NCBI GenBank assembly: GCA_020091685.1
Contig: CM034608.1
Location: forward strand, 2,632,505 to 2,696,504
Source of the DNA: Lutjanus erythropterus
Lineage: Eukaryota; Chordata; Actinopteri; Lutjaniformes; Lutjanidae
Reading direction: 5' to 3'
Length of the DNA: 64,000 nucleotides
The translations under genes and the position numbers were made by a program. Each line of letters begins with the position of its first letter. The stretch's first letter is position 1. Under the pieces are notes generated by a model. That model was not told the DNA's origin. It saw nothing but the letters and a program-made list of their open reading frames with translations, and ran no database searches. Positions 10,441-21,559 of the stretch are shown here, one piece after another.

Positions 10441-11539
10441 TGTTTTAATGAAATTTGTTAGTTTATAATATAAAGAATGTAAAATATCACTGCCATGAGG
10501 CTGTTCAGTCAGACAGTGACAGATCACAGGCAAGAAACTTGTCATTGCATCGTCACAGCTGTGGTGAAGGTCAAGCTGCATGTAGCATGTGCAGTTTATA
10601 TTATGTTCATTATAATGTTAAAATTGTGTTCTTCTGCTTCAATAATTAATAATAGCACCAGATGATGGACTTAAGTGGTCAGGTTTTGAACCCACAATTC
10701 TCCTTGTTAAATATTTGCCTGAAACAGGTGATGACCAATGTGTTTTGACAGAACAGCCAAAATTATATCTACAAACAAGTCCACTTCCAGAGATAGTGAG
10801 CTTCTATTCTCAGGATAGAAAATGCCGCATTTTTAAGAAAAATATTAATTGCCTACTTCTCACCACATCACACCAACTAACATGACAAATGTTCAACCCA
10901 AGTTTACATGAATGGTGGAATTTTGCTGTGCGACGTGTTTTTAATGTTGATTTTTTCTAAAGTTTTGATGAACACATCAGAACAAACTGCATGTTGTTGA
11001 CAATGTTACATCCAAAACATCCACAGTGGCAGATCTCTTGTTTTACATGATTCACTAAAATCTGTTTTATATGAAAAAAGGAGAAAAACTACATACAACT
11101 ATTTTAAAGACAACATGTGGCGAAGAACAGACAATGAGCTTCACTATAATGATAGTATATATATCAAGCTTCAACAGCCTACGGGAAACTTCTTTATTTA
11201 AACTTGCAAACTGGTGACCCCCACCCCCCCACCTGTCGGAGTATGAATGAACCAAATGTGCACTGTGCACGGCTAGAATGGTCATATTGTATCATATAAT
11301 ACATTTTACCTACAGACATCTGCTGCTCCGGGTCAATCAGCTTTGTGAACTTACCCCTCTGCTTCTTCAAACTTAGTTTCATCCTGAAATACGTCCTGGT
11401 TCAAGCATTGAACCAAGCAGTGAAACTTGCCTAGTTCTCCTTTTTTTGCTACAGTGCAATTTATTTTTAGAAGCAGAATCACAGAATCGCCAGTCTGTCC
11501 AGACAATATATGGACATGACCTTACTCCTCCAAGGTGGC
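10441..11539. other. No gene seen
   Basis: About 1.1 kb without a frame or repeat I can assign. Short minus-strand frames near 11070-11380 overlap in different frames and are not credible genes. Confidence 0.5.
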
Positions 11540-12075
11540 CAGGAATGTAAAAAGTATTCAGATTGCTTACTGAAGCAAAAGTACTAATACCACACTGTAA
11601 AAATACGTCACTACAAGTAAAAGTTCTGCATTCACAAAACCTTACTGAAGTAAACATATGGAAATATTATCAAGTAAATGTACTTAAAGTAACAGTGCTC
11701 ATATTACAGGATGTGTTATGTCTGATGTTTTTGGATTAATATTATTACATTAATGTTCCTGCTGCTCACTGCTGTGGATGTTTAAGGTTGAGTTCATTTT
11801 AACTACTTTATACGCCACTGTTGGCTAGTTTAATTTTACAGAAATGCATCATGGTCTATAAGACCGTCAGATGTCTGTAGCATTACTGTCCTGTGAGAAC
11901 AATGTATCTAAAACATCAGAAAACAGCCTTTTTCAGCTTTGTGGATGAAAAAGTTCAGTATTTACCTTTGAGATGTAGTGTAGAAACAATAAGTTGGATA
12001 CAATGAAACTCAAGTAAAGTATAAGATAAGTACAATACTTGATGTAAATGTACTTAGTTACAGTCCATCACTGAT
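11540..12075. mobile_element. Non-autonomous DNA element of a common fish family
   Basis: Both ends carry the family's AAGTAC/GTACTT-rich termini: AAAAAGTATTCAG and AAGCAAAAGTAC on the left, and AATGTACTTAGTTACAG with CATCACTG on the right. Partial relatives occur at 23690-23820, 42790-42900 and 43800-43970. It has no coding capacity. Class assignment (hAT-like) is from memory and unsure. Confidence 0.6.
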
Positions 12076-12774
12076 TACAACTCTGTTAATGGATTGACAT
12101 TGACTGATGATTGATTGAATATTGACTTTAAAATCAATTAACTGACTAATTAGCAGGCAGCAGACACAAAGCTCAGTGTTATGTTTTAGTATTTTCTACA
12201 TTTTATATATTATCTTATTTATGTTAATGTCTTATGATTCCACACCAAATATTCTATTCAATAAATATGTAGTAATAGTAATGTTTTTGTATCTCATTCT
12301 GTTCTATATAGATCTACTGATTCTTTGACCGACAGATGGAGCAAACTGTAGGAGGACTATAGTGGGAACACTGGGCTGTCAGGTGTGACTGTGTGGCATA
12401 TGGTTTACATGGCTGAGCCCCTTAGCAGAACTTTGCTTAGGGTCCCATGGAGGTCAGGACCAGGCTTGAGGAGTGCCTAGCAGTTTTACTCCTCAGGTGT
12501 ACTTTTACATTTTTCAGCATCACAAGATCTGCCAGTCAGAAATCCCAGTCTTTGTCCCATGATGAGCTGCATAAAGCTATGGACTTTTACACAAAAGGCT
12601 GTAATTACATGCTTTTCTAGGAGTTTACTGTTTTTATCATTGCTCTTACAATTGCTCTGTATTCCTCCTGATTTTTGGCAACTTCTTGGCACTCTGTGTT
12701 ATTTATAAGTTCCATTACTGTAACCAGTACCTCCAGGAAATTGTGATGTTGCAATGCCAAAAAAAAAGGCTTAA
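12076..12774. other. No gene seen; small MITE-end relic
   Basis: Near 12730 the words CCTCCAGGAAATTGTGATG and GTTGCAATG match one end of the TTAA-flanked element at 45757-46230. The rest is unassigned. Confidence 0.45.
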
Positions 12775-13277
12775 AAACATTGCAACATGCAGTGTAAATT
12801 TAAAAAAAAGTAAGGTTTAGAAGATGACAAATGGTCCAAACTTGGATCACATTCTAGGGTTTTGCAATATTTGTTTAAAATTCTTTTGACTTGGATAGAT
12901 GCTGCACAATATTCAGACGCAAAAGTAACTCTGTGTGTTTTCAATGTGTTTAGGGAAAGGATTAAGGAACTCTTCCCTCTTGTTTTTGTTAACTTTTTCA
13001 ATAGCTCCATCAACAAGTGTCTTGTCATGTCCCCTTTGTCTAAAACATTGTTTCTTTAGCTTTAGTTTGATAATCATCTTCTTCACTGCATGTTCTTCTC
13101 AATCTAACAAACTGACCGTATGGGATGTTGCTGATCATGTGGTCCTGATAGAAACTTGTAGAATGTAAAATGGTGTTTCTGTCAGTTTCTTCACGATAAA
13201 TAGATGTCTCTAATTTTTTGTTTTCATTAACAGTGACTGTATTCCATAATAAAATGCAAGGTGGGATAAGTACTATT
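12775..13277 (-). mobile_element. Penelope-like element, 3' part of RT, after the Tc1 insertion
   Basis: The minus strand reads on from 14433 across the Tc1-like insertion: HFIMEYS, then ETSIYREETDRNT, IPYGQFVRLRRTC, and after frame breaks VKRILNKYCKTLECDPSL. These are the conserved motifs that follow the catalytic box in vertebrate Penelope-like (RT plus GIY-YIG) elements. At least one stop and one frameshift near 13060 break it. No GIY-YIG endonuclease is visible further on. Confidence 0.72.
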
Positions 13278-13279
13278 TA

Positions 13280-14430
13280 CAGTGGTGTGAAAAAGTGTTT
13301 GCCCCCTAAACCTAATAACTGGTTGGGCCACCCTTAGCAGCAACAACTGCAAACAAGCGTTTGCAATAACTTGCAATGAGTCTCTTACAGCACTGTGGAG
13401 GAATTTTGGCCCTCTCATCTTTGCAGAATTGTTGTAATTCAGCCACATTGGAGGGTTTTCGAGCATGAACTGCCTTTTTAAGGTCATGCCACAGCAACTC
13501 AGTAGGATTCAGGTCAGGACTTTGACTAGGCCACTCCAAAGTCTTCATTTTGTTTTTCTTCAGCCATTCAGAGGTGGACTTGCTGGTGTGTTTTGGATCA
13601 TTGTCCTGCTGCAGAACCCAGGTTCGTTTCAGCTTGAGGTCACGAACAGATGGCCGGACATTCTCCTTCAGGATTTTTTGGTAGACAGCAGAATTCATGG
13701 TTCCATTTATCACAGCAAGTCTTCCAAGTCCTGAAGCAGCAAAACAGCCCCAGACCATGAACACTGACCTTAACTGAGGCAAGTGAGGCCTGCAGTTCTT
13801 TGGATGTTGTTGTGGGGTCTTTTGTGACCTCTTGGATGAGTCGTTGATGTGCTCTTGGGGTAATTTTGGTCGGCCGGCCACTCCTGGGAAGGTTCACCAC
13901 TGTTCCATGTTTTTGCCATTTGTGGATAATGGCTCTCACTGTGGTTCACTGGAGTCCCAAAGCTTTAGAAATGGCTTTATAACCTTTTCCAGACTAATAG
14001 ATCTCAATTACTTTCTTTCTCATTTGTTCCTGAATTTCTTTAGATCTCCGCATGATGTCTAGATTTTTAGGATCTTTTGGTCTACTTCACTTTGTCAGGC
14101 AGGTCCTATTTAAGTGATTTCTTGATTGAGAACAGGTGTGGCAGTAATCAGGCCTGGGTGTGGCTAGAGAAATTGAATTCAGGTATGATAAACCACAGTT
14201 AAGTTATGTTTTAACAGGGGGGGCAGTCACTGTTTCACACAGGGCCATGTAGGTTTGGATTTTTTTTTCTCCCTTAATAATAAAAACCATTTAAAAACTG
14301 CCTTTTGTGTTTACTTGTGTTGTCTTTGACTAATATTGAAATTTGTTTGATGATGTGAGACATTTAAGTGTGACAAACATGCAAAAAAATAAGAAATCAG
14401 GAAGGGGGCAAACACTTTTTCACACCACTG
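13280..14430 (-). mobile_element. Tc1-like transposon with intact ends and internal deletion
   Basis: The ends are inverted copies of CAGTGGTGTGAAAAAGTGTTT, with TGCCCCC following, and each is flanked by the TA target (13278-13279 and 14431-14432). Length is 1151 bp where Tc1-like elements are usually about 1.3-1.6 kb. The element sits inside the Penelope-like RT on both sides, so it is the younger insertion. The transposase inside is broken (see next entry). Confidence 0.93.
13312..14053 (-). pseudogene. Tc1-like transposase, internally deleted
   Basis: The frame starts at ATG 14053-14051 (MRRSKEIQEQ), with an HTH domain (IIHKWQKHGTVVNLPRSGRP) broken by two stops. After the second HTH (about 13780) it jumps straight into MVWGCFAASGLG, which normally follows the first catalytic Asp, and into another frame. 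So the region with the first Asp of the DDE triad is deleted. The second Asp (QQDNDPKHTS) and the Glu (PDLNPTELLW) remain. The C-terminal 190 codons are open to 13312. It cannot be active. Confidence 0.9.
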
Positions 14431-14432
14431 TA

Positions 14433-14645
14433 TATAGTCACTAAATGCCTTTAGTTCATTCTCAGAGCCTGTAAACCCCACAAGAATATCATCAATGTAC
14501 CTTCTAAAAAACAAGACGTTCTTAGCAAAGGGATTGTTGTTAAATATATATCTGTCTTCCCATAAACCCATGAATAAATTTGCATAGTTAGGAGCACATG
14601 GTGACCACATACTTGCAGGTCATATTCATTATCAAACATGAAGTA
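14433..14645 (-). mobile_element. Penelope-like element, RT catalytic region
   Basis: The minus strand encodes APNYANLFMGLWED and FFRRYIDDILVGFTGSENEL; R-Y-I-D-D carries the catalytic Asp pair, and the context is that of fish Penelope-like elements. The frame runs into the Tc1-like element at 14430 and resumes in the correct place at 13277. Nothing of the N-terminal half is visible above 14645. Confidence 0.8.
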
Positions 14646-15954
14646 AGTAAGATTTTAGAATGAACTTAGTAAGTGACATGAGCAGTTCCATTGTGAGTGT
14701 ATCATTCCCCGGTTCATGATAAAAATTCATGGCTTCAATATAACATACTTAGAAGAATATAAATAATATCAGTATAAATAATTTTCAGTGTTATTGTAAT
14801 CAAATTTGACATTGAACGGGGTAAGACTAAATGCTGTGGTCACATTGAATTTTCCAGCTAATGAGTGTAGGTTATGGATCATGTGTTTGCCAAAACTGTG
14901 AACTTACCTCTGTTATTTTCATTCTGTAAAAGTCACCAGAATGAAGGAAACAAACTTTTATGTGGGAGCTCCCCCAGACCCCTGCTTTGGTTTGGAAAGC
15001 CTCCCTAATTTTGGGGTCTCGAGGTTGGCAAGTACACTCAGGGGTGTCAGCTGGTGGGAGGTCTCAGGCAGGATGATGGGTGGTCATCTCTGATGGTGGA
15101 TCTGAACTTAATGGTATGGTAGGTAGATCCAAATAGAGCTGACACGCTTCTTATGTTAGGATGCTTCTCCTCTGGGAGCAGGAGCCAATATTCACCCTTC
15201 ATGTCAGTGGATGCCACCTGATGGTCACTTAAAGGGTGAGAACTTTCTTCTTCACTGCAGCAGTGTACAGGAGGAAAAGTCTTCACACTTTGGAGGCGAT
15301 GTCATCCTTTGTGCAAAATGGGAAACATGTATGAGGCTCAGTCGGAGCGAGACAGGTGAAAAGTCTACCACGATGGTAAGTTTGTTATATTACCAGTTTT
15401 GACGCTATTGCATTGCATATTTTTCTGTAGGAAAATAACCATCAGTGATCTGATTCAAACTTTAGATCAAACTAGAATCACCCAGAAACAGTTAAACATA
15501 TTTTATGAGATTATTAATGTATTATTTTAACATTAATTTGCAGATTTCCATCTAAAACACCACAAAATATAATCACAGCCTATGGGAAAAGGCTGGAAAC
15601 GAGTACAAAAATAGAAACAAAAAAAGCTGAAAACATCGCTATTTGTAAAAGGAAAGGGTTCTGTGTTTCAAAGATTGAGAGCTTTAAACACAAAAACACT
15701 GAGTTATAGGTACTGAGATATAAAGTGTTACAACCATCCCTGGTCTCCCCTACTTTATTTTTTAATTAATTGAGTCAAATTAATTAATCATTTGTATTTT
15801 AATGTAGGTAATTGGAAATCGAGACCACTTGTGAAGTTTTTTTTTGACAGAGATGATGATAGTTGCTAAGCAACCAAGATGCAACTGTGCAGAAAGTAGC
15901 AATATAACAGCAGCAGTTCCTGTGTGCTCAATATGAGCGCCTGTGTCTGTGTAC
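14646..15954. other. No assigned gene; one unassigned open frame
   Basis: A minus-strand frame at 15047-15286 (79 codons, containing GEYWLLLPEEKHPN) has balanced composition, but I see no family, no splice sites that clearly fit and no neighbours that support it. It may be a transposon relic. Confidence 0.4.
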
Positions 15955-16043
<89 letters not shown>

Positions 16044-16075
16044 TGTATGTGTGTGTATATGTGTATATATATAAA
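15955..16075. repeat. (TA)n-(TG)n microsatellite
   Basis: About fifteen TA units followed, after a short break, by about sixteen TG units and mixed TATG. It is long enough to be polymorphic. Confidence 0.97.
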
Positions 16076-16150
16076 TAATCCATTCTCAACTATGTTTTTT
16101 GGCTGACTTTTAGGGTGATATTTGTCATTTTATTCTGCAGAGTGACAGCT

Positions 16151-16186
16151 GCTGCACCGCTGAGCGCTCTCACCCAGCGGTGCAGC
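16151..16186. repeat. 12-bp perfect GC-rich hairpin
   Basis: GCTGCACCGCTG pairs perfectly with CAGCGGTGCAGC across a 12-base loop, in otherwise AT-rich DNA. No poly-T follows, and there is no gene beside it. Confidence 0.8.
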
Positions 16187-17074
16187 ACACACCCACTCAA
16201 CCGGAGCTGAGTGCACTGAGCTGGGTGAGGAGTGACATCCTGCAGAAACAGACTCTTTGCACTCTTTTCACATGGCGAAGATTATTTTTTATCTTGGTCA
16301 TCAAATGAGTTTCTGTTGAAATCTGGACTGTTCGTTATAGCTTACGCAAGTAGCACAATGACTAAAGCAAAAAGCATTAGCGATGATGGTCAGCCCTGCC
16401 TGCGTCCTCTGCGCAAGGGGGAAGCAGGAGGAGGACTGACTCTCCTGAATCACAGGCACAACAGGCACAATTTCCTTTTTGGCCCAAATTTGGGTGACTA
16501 TGTGTGCCAAGAAAAGCTGGGCTCACATCCAGGAGGCTAAATGCATGCATGTTACCTGTCAGCCTGTGGGGAGTTATGTGAGTACTTGTGTCACCATATT
16601 TTCTTTTGATTTCGGGATTTGATGCAGTGAGCCAATAATGAGTATTCACAGAACATCTGAAAATTCTATTATATCCTGTAAACTAACAGGATGATGATGA
16701 AAGCAGCTGCTTATCAGCATGAAAACAACAGCTGGAAAATAAAGTTATTTTAATTTTAGCCAGTGTACGGTAATGGCAGAGGAGAGACAGTCTGTGAATG
16801 CATCATCAAGTATTTATCAACTCTTTATCAGCCCTGACTGTGTGGCTGGTATTGTTTTCACAAAGGCTGCATTACAGTGACTTTCTGAACTTTTTGCCTT
16901 TACCTGCTTAGTCGTTATATCCACATTATTGACGATTATTTATCAAAAAATCTCACTGGATTAATATTTTGTAAAAGCAGCAGTAGCCATCCCCACAATA
17001 TTGTTTCAGTATCATGGTATTTGGTCAAAAATATTGTGCTATTTACTCATCTTATCACCTCGGCTGCTTACGAT
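16187..17074. other. No gene seen
   Basis: Overlapping open frames at 16232-16649 on both strands match nothing known. No repeat was recognised. Confidence 0.45.
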
Positions 17075-17695
17075 ACGATACGATACCACATACTTCATTG
17101 TCCCCATAGGGAAATTTTTTTGGACTCAAATGCTGCACACAACATGCCTCCACAGTGTGATAAAACAAACAACGTAATAAATAAATTGCACATAATCCAC
17201 ATTGCACATTACAAGATATTACACATACAAATACATAACACATATTGCACATACCCTGTGGCAAAAAACACCATGAAACTATTGCAAATCCCTGCAGCCT
17301 CAAACAGCACTATTCAAAAGTTTAATGGAGGTAGGAACAAATGAATTTTTAAATCGGTTAAGTTTACAGTGGGGAACTCTGTATCGTCTGCCAGAGGGCA
17401 AGAGCTCATATTCTACATGCAGGATATGTGATGGGTCGGTCAATATCCTGTGCGCTTGCCGAAGAACAGACTGCTCATACATTGACTGGAGGGGCCGGTA
17501 CTCGTTTCCCCCCATCACCTTCATGGCTGTGTGTACCAGACGGGCCAGCTTAGATTTCAGTTGTACAGTAAGGTTTCCAAACCACGCTGACATGCCATAA
17601 AAACATAATCTTCTGGTCCACGCCATACACTCTGAGTCTACGTAAAAAGTAAAGTCTCTGCAGTAGATGACAACACCCCTTGGGGTACACAACAT
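17075..17695 (-). mobile_element. L2-type LINE, 3' end with tail
   Basis: A 131-codon minus frame (17300-17695) is the C-terminus of an L2/CR1-like ORF2: GMSAWFGNLTVQLKSKLARL, then YEQSVLRQAHRI, LLPSGRRYRVP and NRFKNSFVP, all common in fish copies. The 3' UTR follows to about 17075 and ends in (CGATA)n-like units, as expected for an LINE tail. The 5' part is missing (5' truncation). Confidence 0.88.
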
Positions 17696-17734
17696 GTAGT
17701 CAGTGAAAACCTACATGATCAATAGGCCAATAAG

Positions 17735-17815
17735 CTGTCCTTAGAAACTGTTAAGGGCAGGCACCTTCAAAAAACACTTGGCAGGTGATTGGATGAACCA
17801 TCTGTCTATCTCGTG
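17735..17815 (+). repeat. Dispersed repeat, inverted partner at 34725-34812
   Basis: The core GGCAGGTGATTGGATGAACC and AAGGGCAGGCAC recurs in reverse orientation at 34725-34812 at roughly 85-90% identity. No coding capacity; class unknown. Confidence 0.85.
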
Positions 17816-17869
17816 GATTACCTCAGTATAAAATAATGGTGAAACTGTTTAGCCTAATGTAATGTTTTT

Positions 17870-18040
17870 AGGGCTGCAACTAACGATTGCTTTCATCATT
17901 GATTAATCATTAATTAATGATTAATCAACTGGTTGTTTGGTCCATGAAATGTCAGAAAAATGGTGAAAAAAAAGGTTAATCCCGTCACAATCTTGTCAGT
18001 TGAAAAATGGATCCAAACATGTGGAGCAACTGACAATTGA
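17870..18040. repeat. Common fish repeat rich in ATTAATCATT
   Basis: It starts GGGCTGCAACTAACGATT and goes on with ATTAATCA palindromes and GAAATGTCAGAAAAATGGTG. Decayed relatives are at 33650-33710, 60260-60530, 61000-61070 and 62100-62130. Non-coding. Confidence 0.75.
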
Positions 18041-19346
18041 TGATTCATGAGTCAGTGCGTCGACATGTTGATGGGTTTTATGGTTGGTTTGATCTCATCA
18101 CAAGATGGTTTCTAGTTTATGAAATGAATAAAACACAATTGCTTTTCATTGGACAAGCTCTTTACTCTTGCAAGGATCCAACAGGGTTCATTTGTCTGTC
18201 CAAGTTCAGAGCACAAGGCGCAATGGTTTTTATTTATTCAGAGTCGAATATTCATGGGTTAGTTTAGACCAAACATAAAATAAACCAGTCAGAAAGTCAG
18301 CTCTCATCACCTTTAAGAGGCAGGTGCACCAGGAGCATAAGCACTGGCAGCATGACGGCAGATTTACCAGGAGGAAACAGAGAAAAGATTTTTCTCCTGG
18401 TTTGAGAGATGAAAGTGCAGGAACGTGAAATATATGGAGACAGCAGGACGTCTCCAAAGTGGCTTCATAGTTATGAACCATAAGAGTCATGCAGAAATGT
18501 AACTGGTACTAAAGTACCTTTAAATTATGATGCATTTTATAATTCATTATTACCATCATCATTATTATGCAGCTCCACTGGTTGAAGGAGAAGACTAAAA
18601 GAGAGACGGTGCGGTCAAGAGGAGAGACGAGCCGACCCAGACCGACCACATCTCAGTCCACCTGAGCTTGACTCAGATGCAGCTTTGTGGCCGTCAGTTC
18701 TCCATCTCTTTCTCTTCTTTCTCCTCATCCTCACTCCTTCCTCCCATCCTCGCTCCTCAGTCCCACTAATACTGCTGTGGGTGGAGGAAAAAAAAATCAG
18801 AAAGCAGAAACCGTCTGCTTTGTGAATTTTATGCAGAAAATCAGATATTCTGGTGTAGTTTTCACTGCATAATGTGTGTTGATAGCTAAATGAGAAATAA
18901 AAAGAAAACAGCAACTAGACAGAAAGTGCTGTGCCATGGTGCTTGGCCCTACTCAGTGAGCTGAAATCAAGAAAAACAGAAGCATTCAAATGCTTCAAAT
19001 AGTTTGGCTCCGAGAAGGAACAGCTCTGCAAACAGAGCAGAGGAGCAGGAGGAACACAGCAGCACAGAGGACTGAGAACCACAGCAAGAGCTGATGGGAG
19101 GAGAGACTGAAGTCAGACAGACGTGAAATGATTTGGATTTTCAGCATTTGTGAGTTTCTTTGAAAGTGTAGATTTCTATCTGTTAAACTGTAGTAAAGCT
19201 GCCTGGTTCCTTGTTATGTTCTTGAGCCTGTCCTTGAAGTTTTGACTTATCGTCCTGTTTATTTTTTCTGTTTTGCAACACTACCATCTTTGCATCTTAA
19301 AGAAAACAGACTATAATATGTAGAAACAAAACTTTGCATACATCTA
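18041..19346. other. No gene seen
   Basis: 18600-18780 and 18990-19110 are somewhat GC- and purine/pyrimidine-rich and could hold untranslated exon sequence, but no frame or splice pair supports this. Confidence 0.4.
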
Positions 19347-20387
19347 CAGTACCAGTCAAAGTTTGGACACACCTGGTCATTCAATGTTTTTTCTTTATTC
19401 ATCGTCCCCGAGGAGACATACTATATATAATCCTCCATACTTTTTCTTCTGATTAGTTTTCTTCCGCCGGATTTTCGGCACGTAACTAGTCCCACACCAG
19501 TATGTACACCAAAAGGACATCAACACGTGTGGAAAATTCAGGACATGTGTGCTATGACTTTTGTTACTGTTGTGATTCACTAAACCGTTTCCATGAAAAT
19601 CGCAAAAAATTGCAAAAAATTTCCCATTCAAAGTGAATGGGATTTTTGTGAAAAACACTCAAAAATTTGCCCCTCTTTGATGCCATGTGGCTTCACCATA
19701 CTTTAACGTAGAAAAGTCATTCAAAGTTCACCAGACTGTGGCCTTTCTTCACAGGAATTGCATTTTCATAACTACAATGGTTTTAATGAAATCACAGTTT
19801 TCGTTTTGGGAGATCTTCAGTCTGTTTCAGACTTTATAATGGGTGTGTATTTCGTGCAGTTGTTAGAGTGGAGAGGAGCTGTAAAATCATCTAGAAATTT
19901 TCTCTTAAACTCGTGCCGGTCGCAGAGGTGTGACTGCTGAAGCAAACGGACAAATGGTTTTGGCTGGCCGAGGTCCAAAAGGACAACAAGTCCAACCAAC
20001 TGCCCCATTCACTCCCATGTTAAACGAGAGCCAAAATTTCTGGAAGAAAGCAGAAGATCCCAGTTTTTTCCATCGCGTTCTGCAACCTGTCCTCTCGCTC
20101 ACCGTATGTGGTTTTTAGCTGAAGCAATTATGTTTTTTCATTAAACAGCTGTAGTTTGAGAGGTAGGTTGTCTTCACTTTTTCCTCTTTTTGGAGTATTT
20201 AAAATTTAATGAGCTGTTGCACACATGTGATTGGCTGAATAAACCAACAGCAGTTAGATCATCTCAGTATTCAAATTTCACTGTGCCGTTACACACAGGC
20301 CTGAGTTCTTTGCAGTTAAAACCTCATACAGAGACAATTACACCTGAAGCAGCTCAAGGTTTGAAATTATTTACAGTTTAAAATGAC

Positions 20388-20430
<43 letters not shown>

Positions 20431-21090
20431 GCCTATCTGTCTGTCTTTGTCTTTCTGTGTCCAATTTTGACGTTTTTGTCTGCGGTCTATTTCAACTGTT
20501 CATAAATTCAAACCTTGATCTGCTTCAGGTTCAATTCTTTCTTTTGGTCCTTTCAGTATTCAGATTTCTCTGTGCTGTAACATACAGGCGATTGGCCAGT
20601 TTCACCAACCTGAGGCCGGTCCTGTCTTCTGATTGGTGGACTGACCTAAAGCTGTTTCTTGACAGTTAAAACCTCATACAGAGAGAATTACACCTGAAGC
20701 AGCTCAAAGTGTGAAGTTATTAACAGTTTAAAAACACTGCCTGTCTGTCTGTCTCTGTCTGTGTCTTTCTGTGTCCAAGTTTGAGCTGGTTAATGTTAAA
20801 TTCATTCATTCATGAAATGCCCACCTTGCCTACACAGTGGATACATGTCCACTGTTGGAAAACCACCAGACTGTGTGCAAAGCTGTCATCAAAGCAAAAC
20901 GTATACTTTGAAGAATCTAAAATATAAAACATATTCTGGTTTGTTTAACACTTTTTTGTTTACTACATAATTCCATATGTGTTCCTTTATAGCTTTGATG
21001 TCTTCAGTTTGAATCTACAATGTAGAAAGTATTAAAAATACAGAAAAAACATTGAATGAGAAGGTGTGTCCAAACTTTTGACTGGTACTG
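19347..21090. mobile_element. Tc1-like non-autonomous element with intact ends
   Basis: The ends are inverted copies of CAGTACCAGTCAAA(A)GTTTGG, extending to ACACACCT and on to ATTCAATGTTTTTTCT, flanked by TA at 19345-19346 and 21091-21092. No transposase is visible inside. The interior holds other repeats: a block around 19400-20200 with AATTTCCCATTCAAAGTGAA, and a direct duplication (next entry). At 1744 bp it is longer than usual for its type, so I infer later insertions. Confidence 0.88.
20286..20790. repeat. Diverged direct duplication, offset about 350 bp
   Basis: Two copies, starting near 20286 and 20575, share GTTAAAACCTCATACAGAG, AATTACACCTGAAGCAGCTC and a (CTGT)n stretch ending in TTTCTGTGTCCAA. 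They lie inside the Tc1-like element. Confidence 0.85.
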
Positions 21091-21559
21091 TAGATAAGAA
21101 AACTTACACTGAACTATTCAAATCGGCTGCATGTGGCAGCACGCGGCTCAGTGTATTCCTCTAGTTTAAACAATATAACAGCTGAGGTTAGTCATCATAA
21201 ATGCATTCATCAGTTTGTATTTGCAAGGAGCAGTTCATCCAGAGTATTGTTAATGAACTGTGGGTACACACCCACATAACATGATGTACAACACAATACT
21301 CACACCCTTCTGTGGAATAATTAAAGCAGGATTACATGCTTGTCAGACAGCCAGATTACCATTAGATTGATTCCAGGGAGCGAAGTGAGTAAACTTAAGC
21401 AAGTACAGAACTCCCCCTTATGCAACGATTACCAGGAGAGCATTTAACGATGTTCAACTGTCTTTCCTCACTCATTCTTCAGAATTGGAGGGGAATCATA
21501 TTTTTAGGGGGTCTTAATTTTTTCTCTTCAGTTATGCTGGAAAATATATTTTAAAAGAT
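21091..21559. other. No gene seen
   Basis: Unassigned intergenic sequence. Confidence 0.5.

Noticed and set aside
15780..16106. Frames rich in Tyr-Ile and Cys-Val
   Set aside because: They are translations of the (TA)n-(TG)n microsatellite.
16232..16649. Frames of about 70-100 codons on both strands
   Set aside because: They overlap each other, have no motif and no splice sites that connect them.
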